From assembly GCF_900115685.1 (NCBI RefSeq), contig NZ_FOXJ01000002.1:434001-498000 (forward strand): a stretch of DNA of 64,000 bases, written 5' to 3'. The notes under the pieces were generated by a model. The model did not search any database, was not told the origin of the DNA, and worked only from the letters and a program-made list of their open reading frames with translations. The DNA comes from Variovorax sp. 770b2 (GTDB lineage: Bacteria; Pseudomonadota; Gammaproteobacteria; Burkholderiales; Burkholderiaceae_C). Within the stretch, counting starts at the first letter, position 1. Each line of letters begins with the position of its first letter. The position numbers and the translations under genes are program-made. Below are positions 32,639 to 42,298 of the stretch, piece after piece.

Positions 32639-33811
32639 CTAGACGCCCCGCGCGCGCTCGGACTTGAACCGCGCGCGAAATTCCGTGAACGTGCCCGCGT
32701 CGAGCGCCGCGCGAATCTCGGTCATCAGGTTCAGGTAGTAGTGCAGGTTGTGGATGGTGCACAGCATCGGCCCGAGCATTTCGCCGCAGCGATCCAGGTG
32801 ATGCAGGTAGGCGCGGCTGAAGCCTTCGCGCCCGCCGTCGTTCCAGCTGACGCCCGAGGTGCCCGCGCACGCATGGCAGGTGCAGCTCGGGTCCACCGGC
32901 TGCGGGTCGCTCTTGTGGCGCGCGTTGCGCATCTTCAGGTCGCCGAAGCGCGTGAACATCGTGCCGTTGCGCGCGTTGCGGGTCGGCATCACGCAGTCGA
33001 ACATGTCCACGCCGTCGGCCACGCCCTGCACCAGGTCCTCGGGCGTGCCCACGCCCATCAGGTAGCGCGGCTTGTTCGCGGGCAGCCGGTGCGGCGTGTG
33101 GCCCATGATGTGCAGCATCTCTTCCTTGGGCTCGCCCACGCTCACGCCGCCGATGGCGTAGCCGGGAAAGTCCATGTCGACCAGCGCGGCGAGCGACTCT
33201 TCGCGCAGGTTCTCGAACATGCCGCCCTGCACGATGCCGAAGAGCGCGTTGGGGTTCTCCAGTCGCGTGAATTCGCTTTGGCAGCGCTTGGCCCAGCGCA
33301 GGCTCAGTTCCATCGAGATGCGCGCCTCGGCCTCGGTCGTGATGTGGCCCTTGGTGTCGTAGGGCGTGCACTCGTCGAACTGCATCGCGATGTCGCTGTT
33401 CAGGATGGTCTGGATCTGCATCGAGACCTCGGGCGTGAGAAAGAGCTTGTCGCCGTTGACGGGCGAGGCGAACTTCACGCCCTCCTCGCTGATCTTGCGC
33501 ATCGCGCCCAGCGACCACACCTGGAAGCCGCCCGAGTCGGTGAGGATGGGCTTGGTCCACTTCTCGAACTGGTGCAGCCCGCCGAAGCTGGCCATCACGT
33601 CCAGGCCGGGGCGCATCCACAGGTGGAAGGTGTTGCCCAGGATGATCTGCGCGCCCATCTCTTCCAGGCTGCGCGGCATCACGCCCTTGACGGTGCCGTA
33701 GGTGCCCACGGGCATGAAGATCGGCGTCTGCACCTTGCCGTGGTTGAGCGTGAGCGTGGCGCGGCGCGCGTGGCTGTCGGGGTCGGTCTTGAGGAGTTCG
33801 AAGTTCAGCAT
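32639..33811 (-). CDS. tgt: tRNA-guanine transglycosylase
   Basis: Exchanges G34 for preQ1 in GUN-anticodon tRNAs. The 390 residues contain the substrate loop TDSGGFQV (catalytic-site Asp near residue 96), QFDECTPYD, GIVQGG, AIGGVSVGE, and the zinc site CTCHAC plus a later His in AYLHHLD. Start ATG 33811 is 14 bp downstream of the queA stop, an operon arrangement typical of queuosine synthesis. Confidence 0.95.
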   Translation of the reverse strand: MLNFELLKTDPDSHARRATLTLNHGKVQTPIFMPVGTYGTVKGVMPRSLEEMGAQIILGNTFHLWMRPGLDVMASFGGLHQFEKWTKPILTDSGGFQVWSLGAMRKISEEGVKFASPVNGDKLFLTPEVSMQIQTILNSDIAMQFDECTPYDTKGHITTEAEARISMELSLRWAKRCQSEFTRLENPNALFGIVQGGMFENLREESLAALVDMDFPGYAIGGVSVGEPKEEMLHIMGHTPHRLPANKPRYLMGVGTPEDLVQGVADGVDMFDCVMPTRNARNGTMFTRFGDLKMRNARHKSDPQPVDPSCTCHACAGTSGVSWNDGGREGFSRAYLHHLDRCGEMLGPMLCTIHNLHYYLNLMTEIRAALDAGTFTEFRARFKSERARGV

Positions 33812-33825
33812 GTCGTTCAGTCCGT

Positions 33826-34869
33826 TCAGTCCACTTGCCGGGCGAGCAGCATCGCGTCGCCGTAGCTGAAGAAGCGGTAGTGGTTGGCGATGGCGTGGGC
33901 ATACAGCGCCATCACCCGCTCGTAGCCCGCGAAGGCCGAGACCAGCATCATCAGCGTGCTCTTGGGCAGATGGAAGTTGGTCACCAGCACATCGACGTGC
34001 GCGAAGGCGAAGCCCGGCGTGATGAAGATGCGCGTGTCGCCCGCGGCCTCGCCGCTGCTGGCCCACGATTCGAGCGTGCGCACGGTGGTCGTGCCCACGG
34101 CAACGACGCGGCCGCCGCGCGCCTTGCATTCGGCGATGGCGCGCTGCGTGGCCTCGGGCACCTCGTAGCGCTCGGCGTGCATCGTGTGCTCGGCGATGTT
34201 CTCGGTCTTCACCGGCTGGAAGGTGCCGGCGCCCACATGCAGCGTGACGCTGGCGCGCTGCACGCCGCGCGCTTCGAGGTTGGCCAGCAGCCCTTCGTCG
34301 AAGTGCAATGCGGCGGTCGGCGCAGCCACCGCGCCGGGCACGCGCGCGAACACGGTCTGGTAGCGGCTCTCGTCGTCGGCCGAGTCGGTGTGCGTGATGT
34401 AGGGCGGCAGCGGCACGTGGCCGCAACGCGACATCAATGCGTAGGGGTCTTCGCCCGCATCGCTCTCGAAGCCGAAACGGAACAGCGCGCCGTCTTCCTC
34501 GGGCCAGCGGCCGAGCAACGTCGCGCGGAAGCCGCCGACCATCTGCAGCGTGGTGCCCACCGGCGGCTTCTTGCTCACCTTCATGTGCGCCACGACCTCG
34601 TGGCCCTGCAGCACGCGCTCGACCAGCAGTTCGAGCTTGCCGCCGGTCGGCTTCTCGCCGAACAGGCGCGCCTTGACCACGCGCGTGTCGTTGAAGACCA
34701 GCAGGTCGCCCTCGCGCAGCAGCGAGGGCAGGTCCTTGAAGATGCGGTCGGCCGGTGCGTCGCCCGTGCCGTCGAGGAGACGGGAGGATGTGCGTTCGGT
34801 GGCCGGGTGTTGCGCCACCAATTGGGGGGGCAGGTCGAAATCGAAATCGGAAAGCGTGAAGGCGCGCAT
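33826..34869 (-). CDS. queA: S-adenosylmethionine:tRNA ribosyltransferase-isomerase
   Basis: Adds the epoxycyclopentane moiety to preQ1-tRNA using the ribose of SAM, the step after Tgt. 347 residues with LPPQLVAQHP near the start, FNDTRVVKARLFG, HVGAGTFQPV and AGDTRIFITPGFAF. ATG 34869 is used; an upstream frame overlaps the recG promoter region. It is divergent from recG across 83 bp. Confidence 0.95.
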   Translation of the reverse strand: MRAFTLSDFDFDLPPQLVAQHPATERTSSRLLDGTGDAPADRIFKDLPSLLREGDLLVFNDTRVVKARLFGEKPTGGKLELLVERVLQGHEVVAHMKVSKKPPVGTTLQMVGGFRATLLGRWPEEDGALFRFGFESDAGEDPYALMSRCGHVPLPPYITHTDSADDESRYQTVFARVPGAVAAPTAALHFDEGLLANLEARGVQRASVTLHVGAGTFQPVKTENIAEHTMHAERYEVPEATQRAIAECKARGGRVVAVGTTTVRTLESWASSGEAAGDTRIFITPGFAFAHVDVLVTNFHLPKSTLMMLVSAFAGYERVMALYAHAIANHYRFFSYGDAMLLARQVD

Positions 34870-34952
34870 GGTGCTTGAGGGCCGGACGGGCCCGTGCCAA
34901 GGAGGCATGGGAAAAGAAGAAAAAGAAGGCGGGAGCCGGGCAGAATTGTCCC

Positions 34953-37082
34953 ATGCCCGCTGCCGCGAAGTCCCTGCCCCCTGAAAAGCCCGTTGCGGCG
35001 CCTGCTGCCGCACCCGCCGCGCCGGGTTCGGGCCTGAGCCTCGTGCAGCGCGCCCTGCGCAAGCTGGGCCTCGTGCGCGACATCGACTTCGCCCTCTACC
35101 TCCCGATGCGCTACGAGGACGAAACGCGGATCGTCAAGCTCGCCGACACACGCGACGGCGACATGGCGCAGGTCGAGGGCGTGGTCACCGAGTGCGAGGT
35201 GGTGTTTCGCCCGCGCCGCCAGTTGATCTGCACCATCGACGACGGCAGCGACACCTGCCAGTTGCGCTTCTTCAACTTCTATCCCTCGCAGCAAAAGCAG
35301 CTCGCGGTCGGCGCGCGGGTGCGCGTGCGGGGCGAGATGCGCGGTGGTTTCGTGGGGCGGCAGATCATGCATCCCACGGTCAAGGCCGCGGGCACTTCGC
35401 TGCCGGAGGCGCTCACGCCGGTCTACTCGACCGTCGCGGGCCTGGCGCAGCCGGTGCTGCGGCGCGAGGTGCGCTCGGGCCTCGCACGCGCGGTGCTCGA
35501 TGAGACGATTCCGGTGCAGATCGGCTTGCGCGGCGCGTGGGACCTGCGCAGTTCGCTGACCTTTCTGCACTACCCCACACCCGACGTGGCGATGGCGACG
35601 CTCGAAGACCACAGCCACCCGGCGTGGCAGCGCATCAAGGCCGAGGAACTGCTCGCGCAACAGCTCTCGCAGCTGCAGGCCCGGCTGGAACGTGCGGCCC
35701 AGCGCGCGCCGGTGCTGCCTTCGTCGCCGGAACCCGTGGCGACTTCGCTGCATGCGCAACTGCTCGCCGTGCTGCCCTTCGGGCTGACCGATGCGCAGCA
35801 GCGCGTGGGCGAGGAGATCACGCGCGACCTCGGCCGCGAGATCCCGATGCACCGGCTGCTGCAAGGCGACGTGGGCTCGGGCAAGACCGTGGTGGCGGCG
35901 CTCGCGGCGGCGCGCGCCATCGATGCGGGCTTTCAATGCGCGCTGATGGCGCCGACCGAAATCCTCGCGGCCCAGCACTTCGGCAAGCTGGTCGGCTGGC
36001 TCGATCCGCTGCTTGCCGAACGCGGCTTGCGCGTGGCCTGGCTCACCGGCAGCCAGAAGAAAAAAGAGCGCGATGCAATGTCGGCCGCGGTCGAGAGCGG
36101 CGAGGCTGCGCTGGTCATCGGCACGCATGCCGTCATCTCGGAGAAGGTGCGCTTCAAGAACCTCGCGCTCGCGATCATCGACGAGCAGCACCGCTTCGGC
36201 GTCGCGCAGCGGCTCGCGCTGCGCGGCAAGGCCGTCGGCCATCTCGAGCCGCACCTCTTGATGATGAGCGCCACGCCGATTCCGCGCACGCTGGCGATGA
36301 GCTACTACGCCGACCTGGACGTCTCCACGCTGGACGAGTTGCCGCCGGGCCGCACGCCCATCGTCACCAAGCTGGTGGCCGATCACCGGCGCGACGAGGT
36401 GATCGACCGCATCCAGGCGCAGATCGCACAGGGCCGGCAGGTCTACTGGGTGTGCCCGTTGATCGAAGAGAGCGAAGCGGTCGACCTGCGCAACGCCACC
36501 GAGACGCGCGACGAACTGGCCGGCACGCTCGGCGAGGCCATCCACGTCGGCCTGCTGCATTCGCGCATGCCGACGGCCGAGAAGCAGGCCGTGATGGCGG
36601 CCTTCACCGCCAACGAGATCCAGGTGCTGGTGAGCACGACGGTGATCGAAGTGGGCGTCGATGTGCCGAACGCCTCGCTGATGGTGATCGAACATGCGGA
36701 GCGCTTCGGGCTCTCGCAACTGCACCAGCTGCGCGGCCGCGTGGGGCGCGGCGCCGCAGCCTCGGCCTGCGTGCTGCTCTACGCACCGGGCGACAGCGGC
36801 CGCGTGGGCGAGGCGGCGCGCGCGCGGCTCAAGGCGATGGCCGAAACGGGCGACGGCTTCGAGATCGCGCGGCGCGACCTGGAGATTCGCGGGCCCGGTG
36901 AATTCCTGGGTGCGCGTCAGTCAGGGGCGCCGCTGCTGCGCTTCGCCGACCTGACCACCGACACGCTGCTGCTCGACTGGGCCCGCGAACTCGCCCCCGT
37001 GATGCTCGAGAAGCACGCCGAGCTGGCCCAGCGCCACATCGATCGCTGGCTCGGCACCAAGGCCGAGTACCTGAAGGCCTGA
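34953..37082 (+). CDS. recG: ATP-dependent DNA helicase RecG
   Basis: 709-residue branched-DNA helicase that remodels stalled forks. An Ala/Pro-rich N-terminus precedes the wedge/OB domain (about 60-200). Helicase motifs: LLQGDVGSGKTVVA (Walker A), LMAPTEILA, IIDEQHRFGV (DEXH box), LMMSATPIPRTL, STTVIEVGVDVP and QLRGRVGRG. Full length for the family. The start ATG 34953 has homology just after; a frame to 34875 adds only low-complexity residues. Confidence 0.95.
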   Translation: MPAAAKSLPPEKPVAAPAAAPAAPGSGLSLVQRALRKLGLVRDIDFALYLPMRYEDETRIVKLADTRDGDMAQVEGVVTECEVVFRPRRQLICTIDDGSDTCQLRFFNFYPSQQKQLAVGARVRVRGEMRGGFVGRQIMHPTVKAAGTSLPEALTPVYSTVAGLAQPVLRREVRSGLARAVLDETIPVQIGLRGAWDLRSSLTFLHYPTPDVAMATLEDHSHPAWQRIKAEELLAQQLSQLQARLERAAQRAPVLPSSPEPVATSLHAQLLAVLPFGLTDAQQRVGEEITRDLGREIPMHRLLQGDVGSGKTVVAALAAARAIDAGFQCALMAPTEILAAQHFGKLVGWLDPLLAERGLRVAWLTGSQKKKERDAMSAAVESGEAALVIGTHAVISEKVRFKNLALAIIDEQHRFGVAQRLALRGKAVGHLEPHLLMMSATPIPRTLAMSYYADLDVSTLDELPPGRTPIVTKLVADHRRDEVIDRIQAQIAQGRQVYWVCPLIEESEAVDLRNATETRDELAGTLGEAIHVGLLHSRMPTAEKQAVMAAFTANEIQVLVSTTVIEVGVDVPNASLMVIEHAERFGLSQLHQLRGRVGRGAAASACVLLYAPGDSGRVGEAARARLKAMAETGDGFEIARRDLEIRGPGEFLGARQSGAPLLRFADLTTDTLLLDWARELAPVMLEKHAELAQRHIDRWLGTKAEYLKA

Positions 37083-37097
37083 GCGGCCTCGCGCTGT

Positions 37098-37730
37098 TTA
37101 CGCCGAGGGCCGACGCGTGAAGGCGAGGATCAGCCCGAAGCCGACCATCATGCTGCCGCTCACCTTGTTGAACCAGCGCATCGCGCGGCTGCCGTTCGCC
37201 AGCCGGCGCATGCGCGCGCCGAGCATGGCGTAGAGCGCGATCGCGACCAGTTCGAACACCAGGAAGGTCGCGCCCAGCAGCACATAGCTGGAGGCGTACG
37301 CGCCGGGCACCACGAACTGCGGGAAGAACGCGGTGAACACCAGGATGGCCTTCGGATTGCCGGCCGCCACGGTGAACTCCTGCCGCGCCAGCGCGCGCAG
37401 CGAAGGCGGTGCGGCGGTGCCCAGCGATTGCACATCGGCCGTGGGCGCCGGTGCGCGCAAGAGGCGGATGCCGATCCACACGAGATACGCGGCACCGATG
37501 TACTTGATGACATCGAAGGCCAGCTCCGAGGCCACCAGCACCGCGCCCATGCCCAGGCCCGCGACGGCAATCATGAGTGCGAAGGCCACCAGGCGCCCGC
37601 CGGCCGCGATCACTGCGGGCGACACGCCGTGCCGCGCACCGTTGGTGACCGACAGCAGGTTGTTGGGGCCGAAGGCCATGTTGATGGCAAAGCAGGCCGG
37701 AAGAAACAACAGATAGGTGGACAAGCTCAT
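37098..37730 (-). CDS. LysE/RhtB-family amino-acid exporter
   Basis: 210 residues with six predicted membrane helices. The start has FAINMAFGPNNLLSVTNGARHG, the family glycine/asparagine-rich loop, and YLVWIGIRLLR ends helix 3. It probably exports a basic or neutral amino acid; substrate not evident. It converges with recG with a 15-bp gap. ATG 37730 is preceded by a weak GGATG site. Confidence 0.88.
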   Translation of the reverse strand: MSLSTYLLFLPACFAINMAFGPNNLLSVTNGARHGVSPAVIAAGGRLVAFALMIAVAGLGMGAVLVASELAFDVIKYIGAAYLVWIGIRLLRAPAPTADVQSLGTAAPPSLRALARQEFTVAAGNPKAILVFTAFFPQFVVPGAYASSYVLLGATFLVFELVAIALYAMLGARMRRLANGSRAMRWFNKVSGSMMVGFGLILAFTRRPSA

Positions 37731-38041
37731 GGTTGCATCCTGCTACGTAGATAACCGCGATGACGAAGGTTCGCCATTATCCGCAGCCTTCGCGATGTGT
37801 ACGACGAAAGCCTGCAGATGCAACAACGCTGCATTAGCGCCACGGTGTTTACGCGGGGTTCTTGTTGCGCGGCTTGTTTTCTAGACTGCGCCGCGATGCC
37901 TTTTCGCACGGCTTTCGATGGCGGTGCGGGGCTGCTTTTTTCTTCAGACTTTTTCGCTACTGGTCCGCGTCTTGCACGCGTTTCGCAGCGCGGTTCACGC
38001 GCTGACTATTCGAACAACACACTGCACGGAGGAAAGTCGCA
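37731..38041. other. 311-bp intergenic region between LysE gene and autotransporter
   Basis: AT-richer than its neighbours and without a plausible gene. It holds the divergent promoters: a rightward candidate at 37859-37887, an ATGCA-N7-TGCAT inverted repeat at 37818-37834, and GGAGGAAAG just before the autotransporter ATG. The rightward leader would be about 150 nt, long enough for post-transcriptional control. Confidence 0.7.
37859..37887 (+). promoter_or_regulatory. Putative sigma70 promoter for autotransporter
   Basis: TTCTTG (37859-37864), 17-bp spacer, TAGACT (37882-37887). The -10 word is the same as in the catabolic-island promoters. The predicted start is about 150 nt before the ATG. 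Confidence 0.45.
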
Positions 38042-41000
38042 ATGACTTCGAAGAGGATGAACAGACTCGCGCTCGCCATGGCCGTTGCCGGCCTCGCATC
38101 GCACCAGGCATGGGCCATCCAGACCTACGCCGGCGACCCGGGAATGATCGGTGCGCCGGCCAGTTGGCGCACCGCCGAGTTCATGCGCGACTGGGGCCTC
38201 GTCGCGATGGGCACCGAATACGCCTACGCGGCAGGCGTGAGCGGCGCGGGCATCAGGATCGGCGAGGTCGACTCGGGCTACGACGCCTCGCATCCCGAGT
38301 TCCCGGTCTCGCGTTATCACGGCGTGCCGGTGGGCGCGATTCCCGGCGCCTACAACGGCGCGTACAACGACCGCCATGGCACGCATGTCGGCGGCACCAT
38401 CGCTGCGAACCGCGATGGCGGGACCGCTGTGGAGAACATGCATGGCGTGGCCTTCAACGCGGACCTCTTCGTGGCCAACACGGCCAAGACCGACGGCGCC
38501 AACTTCGGGCGGCCGCTGCCCGGCGATTCGCCGGTCATCACGGTGGACAACCAGCACATCGCCGATGCCTACCGCGCGGCCAACGCGCAGGGCGTGCGCA
38601 TCATCAGCACCAGCTGGGGCAGTCCGCCGACCGGCGAGCAGTACAACACCCTCGCGCAGTTGCACACCGCCAACGGCTACTACGTGGCCAACAACACCTG
38701 GATCCAGGGCGCGTTCGATGCCGCGAAGACGGGCACGCTGATGGTGTTCAGCGCGGGCAACGGCGGCTGGCTCAACCCCAGCCCACGGGCGGCCGCGCCG
38801 TACTTCAACCCCGAGCTCGAGACGAACTGGCTCGCGGTTTCCGCGCTGAGCAATATCGGGCAGACCTTCAATGCCGACGGCTCCGTCAACGTGCCCGGCA
38901 CGCAGCGCTACAACAAGTGCGGCGTGGCGAAGTGGACCTGCGTCACCGCGCCGGGCTTCCAGATCAACGGCACCGTGCTGGCCGGCGGCTACGCGTCGCT
39001 GTCGGGCACCTCGATGGCCGCGCCGCATGCGTCGGGCGCGCTCGCGTTGATCATGGAGCGCTTCAGCTACATGACCAACGAGCAGGTGCTCACGGTGCTC
39101 AAGACCACCGCGACGCAGAACGCGACGATCGTCGACGCGGCCGGCACCGGCACGATGGCCAACCCCGAGGCGGGCCAGCAGGTGAAGGTGCCCGACGTGG
39201 TCAACGGCTGGGGCACGCCGAGCCTGCGGCGCGCGATGAACGGGCCGGGGCAGTTCATCGGGCCGTTCGCGATCGACACGCAGGGGCAGAACGACACCTG
39301 GTCGAACGACATCTCCGATGTCGCGATCAGGGCGCGCCGCGCGGAAGACGCCGCCGAGGCCACCGCCTGGGAAGCGACCAAGCAGACGCGCGGCTGGACC
39401 GCGGGCCTGCCCGGCGGCGCGAGCGATGCGGACCGCAGCGAGTACGCCACGGGCGTGGCCCGCGAAGCCGCGCGCGGCACGCGGGTCTACGCAGGCAGCC
39501 TGGAGAAGCTGGGCGCCGGCACGCTGACCCTGAGCGGCCAGAACAGCTACACGGGCAGCACCGCGGTGAACGGCGGCACGCTCAAGGCGGGAGCGGTCAA
39601 CGCGTTCAGCGGTGCGTCCGCGCACAGCGTGGGCGCGGGCGGCACGCTCGACCTGGCGGGCTTCAGCCAGAAGCTGCCCTCGCTGGCGAACAGCGGCGTG
39701 GTCTCGCTGGTTGGCGCCGCGCCGGGAACGACGCTCACCATCACCGGCGCCTATGTGGGCAACAACGGCACGCTGCGGCTGGGCATCGTCCCGGGCCTTG
39801 GTAGCCCCGCAAGCGACCGGCTCGTCCTTGATGGCGTGGGTGCAAGCGCCAGCGGCCGTACGTCGGTGCAGATCGCCAACTTCGGCAGCCTCGGCGCCAT
39901 GACCATCGGCAACGGCGTCGAACTCATCAGCGCAATCAATGGTGCGACGACAACGGCGCAGACCACCAAGGATGCCTTCGCGCTCGCAGGCGGTCACGTG
40001 GATGCGGGCGCCTACGAATACAGGCTGCACGCGGCCGACGTCAATGGCGCGGGTGAAAACTGGTATCTGCGGTCAACGGCGCCGTTCCCAGGATCGCAAC
40101 TGCCGGCCTACCGCACGGAGGTCCCGATGCTCGCCGCGCTGCCCGAGCAACTGCGCCAGGGCAACCTCGCCATGCTGGGCAGTTCGCGCGTGCGCATGGG
40201 CGACGACGACGCCCGGGTCGGCCGCAACGATGCGGGCGAGGAGACCGGCGTGCCGCTGCGCAGCGCCTGGGGCCGGGTCATCAGCACGAACATCGATATC
40301 AGCCAGCAAGGCACGGTGAGCCCGAGGAGCGAGGGGCGCCTCACGGGCCTGCAGGCCGGCACCGACCTGTGGGCCGACCGCAACTGGCGCGCCGGCGTGT
40401 ACGTCGGCCGGCTCGAAGGCGATGCCCGCACCCGTGGCTTCGCGCGCGGCGTGTTCGACCTTGCCGTCGGCAGCAACGACCTGCGCAGCGACTACCTGGG
40501 CCTGTACGGCAACTTCACGAGCGACGCGGGCTTCTACGCCGACGCGGTGCTGCAGGGCGGCCGCCACCGCTACACGACGGGCCCGTTCGACAGCTCGCCG
40601 TCTGCTTCCGGCAAGGGCAGGAGCACGCTGCTGTCGCTGGAAGTGGGCCAGAGCTTCGCGCTCGGCAGCGACTGGAAGATCGAGCCGCAATTGCAGCTGG
40701 TGCACCAGCGCGTGAACCTGGAGGACGTGACGCTCTTCGGCGCTCGCGTCTCGCAGGACACCGACAGCGGCTGGACGGTTCGCGCCGGCGTGCGGGTGAA
40801 GGGCCAGATCGCCACCGGGGCGGGCGTGCTGCAGCCGTATGCGCGGCTGAACGTCTACCGCACCTCCAGCGGCACGGACGTGGCGCGCTTCATCGGCCCT
40901 GCAGGCTGGACCGACATCGGCACCCGCACGGGCGGCACCAGCACCGAACTCGCAGCCGGCGCCACCCTGGCCGTCGGCGAGCTAACCAGCCTCTATGCGG

Positions 41001-41086
41001 AAGCGGGCAAGCTGTTCGCCTCCGGCGGCAGCGCGCGCGTGAAGAGCGGCATCAATGCCAGCCTGGGGATGCGCGTGAAGTGGTGA
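38042..41086 (+). CDS. Subtilase (S8) autotransporter, type Va
   Basis: 1014-residue secreted protease. Signal peptide (1-~25, SHQAWA), S8 domain with the catalytic triad Asp77 (GEVDSG), His112 (RHGTHVGG) and Ser324 (SGTSMAAPH); passenger-associated repeat about 490-550 (GAGTLTLSGQNSYTGSTAV, NGGTLKAGAVNAFSG); C-terminal beta-barrel about 740-1014 ending in MRVKW, the aromatic terminal residue that the BAM machinery recognises. No lipobox, unlike NalP/SphB1. Probably cleaves surface proteins or nutrients. Strong GGAGG nine bases before the ATG. It stands alone between a LysE gene and oxyR. Confidence 0.93.
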   Translation: MTSKRMNRLALAMAVAGLASHQAWAIQTYAGDPGMIGAPASWRTAEFMRDWGLVAMGTEYAYAAGVSGAGIRIGEVDSGYDASHPEFPVSRYHGVPVGAIPGAYNGAYNDRHGTHVGGTIAANRDGGTAVENMHGVAFNADLFVANTAKTDGANFGRPLPGDSPVITVDNQHIADAYRAANAQGVRIISTSWGSPPTGEQYNTLAQLHTANGYYVANNTWIQGAFDAAKTGTLMVFSAGNGGWLNPSPRAAAPYFNPELETNWLAVSALSNIGQTFNADGSVNVPGTQRYNKCGVAKWTCVTAPGFQINGTVLAGGYASLSGTSMAAPHASGALALIMERFSYMTNEQVLTVLKTTATQNATIVDAAGTGTMANPEAGQQVKVPDVVNGWGTPSLRRAMNGPGQFIGPFAIDTQGQNDTWSNDISDVAIRARRAEDAAEATAWEATKQTRGWTAGLPGGASDADRSEYATGVAREAARGTRVYAGSLEKLGAGTLTLSGQNSYTGSTAVNGGTLKAGAVNAFSGASAHSVGAGGTLDLAGFSQKLPSLANSGVVSLVGAAPGTTLTITGAYVGNNGTLRLGIVPGLGSPASDRLVLDGVGASASGRTSVQIANFGSLGAMTIGNGVELISAINGATTTAQTTKDAFALAGGHVDAGAYEYRLHAADVNGAGENWYLRSTAPFPGSQLPAYRTEVPMLAALPEQLRQGNLAMLGSSRVRMGDDDARVGRNDAGEETGVPLRSAWGRVISTNIDISQQGTVSPRSEGRLTGLQAGTDLWADRNWRAGVYVGRLEGDARTRGFARGVFDLAVGSNDLRSDYLGLYGNFTSDAGFYADAVLQGGRHRYTTGPFDSSPSASGKGRSTLLSLEVGQSFALGSDWKIEPQLQLVHQRVNLEDVTLFGARVSQDTDSGWTVRAGVRVKGQIATGAGVLQPYARLNVYRTSSGTDVARFIGPAGWTDIGTRTGGTSTELAAGATLAVGELTSLYAEAGKLFASGGSARVKSGINASLGMRVKW

Positions 41087-41161
41087 GGGGGCGATCCAGG
41101 AGCGTCCGTCGGGGGCAAGGATGACGCTGGCATCGACCCCTGACAACGCCGGGTCACGGAG

Positions 41162-41184
41162 GCTTGCGCATAATTGACGCAAGC
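41162..41184. promoter_or_regulatory. Perfect 7-bp inverted repeat in oxyR leader
   Basis: GCTTGCG (41162-41168), nine-base centre with CATAAT, CGCAAGC (41178-41184), ending one base before the oxyR ATG. It fits the T-N11-A LysR-type box (TTGCG-N9-CGCAA) and covers a probable -10 element, so OxyR bound here would block its own transcription. Confidence 0.55.
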
Positions 41185-41185
41185 T

Positions 41186-42151
41186 ATGACTCTCACCGAA
41201 CTCAAATACATCGTCGCAGTAGCCCGCGAACGGCACTTCGGCAAGGCGGCCGAGGCCTGCTACGTCTCCCAACCGACCCTCTCGGTGGCCATCAAGAAGC
41301 TGGAGGACGAACTGGAGGTCAAGCTCTTCGAGCGCAGTGCCGGCGAAGTGACCGTCACGCCGCTGGGCGAGCAGATCGTGCAGCAGGCGCAAAGCGTGCT
41401 CGACCAGGCCGCCAGCATCAAGGAAATCGCCAAGCGCGGCAAGGACCCGCTGGCCGGCCCGCTGAACCTGGGCGTGATCTACACCATCGGCCCGTACCTC
41501 CTGCCCGACCTGGTGCGCCAGGTGATCGCACGCACGCCGCAGATGCCGCTGGTGCTGCAGGAGAACTTCACCGCCAAGCTGCTGGAAATGCTGCGCGCCG
41601 GGGAGATCGACTGCGCCGTGATGGCCGAGCCCTTCCCGGACACGGGCCTTGCGATGGCGCCGCTGTACGACGAGCCCTTCATGGCCGCGCTGCCGGTCAA
41701 CCACAAGTTCGCCAGCCGCGAATCGATCACCTCCGACGAGCTGCAGAACGAGACCATGCTGCTGCTGGGCACCGGCCACTGCTTTCGCGACCATGTGCTC
41801 GAGGTGTGCCCCGAGTTCGCCCGCTTCTCCAGCAATGCCGAAGGCATCCGCAAGAGCTTCGAGGGCTCGTCGCTCGAAACCATCAAGCACATGGTGGCCT
41901 CGGGCATGGGCGTGACGCTGGTGCCGCGGCTGTCGGTGCCGGCCGAGGCGCTCAAGCCCAAGGGCAAAGGCCGCAAGGACTCCGAGCAAATGGTGCGCTA
42001 CCTGCCGGTGCGCGATGCACACGACCGCGACCCGCCCACGCGCCGCGTGGTGCTGGCGTGGCGGCGCACCTTCACGCGCTACGAGGCGATCGCGGCGCTG
42101 CGCAATGCGATCTATGCCTGCGAGCTGCCGGGCGTCAAGCGCTTGTCATAG
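41186..42151 (+). CDS. oxyR: Hydrogen-peroxide sensor/regulator OxyR
   Basis: 321-residue LTTR. The HTH (residues ~1-60) has LTELKYIVAVARERHFGKAAE; the effector domain has GTGHCFRDHVLEVC with Cys199 and Cys208, the same numbers as the redox pair of E. coli OxyR. Start ATG 41186; an in-frame ATG at 41174 falls inside the palindrome and is unlikely. It activates antioxidant genes, and dps follows 147 bp downstream. A very short leader without a clear Shine-Dalgarno suggests leaderless-type initiation. Confidence 0.94.
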   Translation: MTLTELKYIVAVARERHFGKAAEACYVSQPTLSVAIKKLEDELEVKLFERSAGEVTVTPLGEQIVQQAQSVLDQAASIKEIAKRGKDPLAGPLNLGVIYTIGPYLLPDLVRQVIARTPQMPLVLQENFTAKLLEMLRAGEIDCAVMAEPFPDTGLAMAPLYDEPFMAALPVNHKFASRESITSDELQNETMLLLGTGHCFRDHVLEVCPEFARFSSNAEGIRKSFEGSSLETIKHMVASGMGVTLVPRLSVPAEALKPKGKGRKDSEQMVRYLPVRDAHDRDPPTRRVVLAWRRTFTRYEAIAALRNAIYACELPGVKRLS

Positions 42152-42298
42152 CGGTTTGTCGCAACGATTTGCGACGTTGACCTACGCGCCGACGGTTTTG
42201 AATCGTTGATCGCTGGGATAGAGTGACGCTGTTGCGAAGCCGCGTGCCGGCTTCGAGAATCGACATGTTCCTCTCCACTTGAAGAAAGACCACTCGCC

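Noticed and set aside
34581..36725. 714-codon open frame antisense to recG
   Set aside because: recG has all helicase motifs on the plus strand; the antisense product is His/Arg-rich without motifs.
37818..37834. ATGCA-N7-TGCAT as a regulatory operator for the LysE gene
   Set aside because: Five-base arms are too short and common in this sequence to support a site by themselves.
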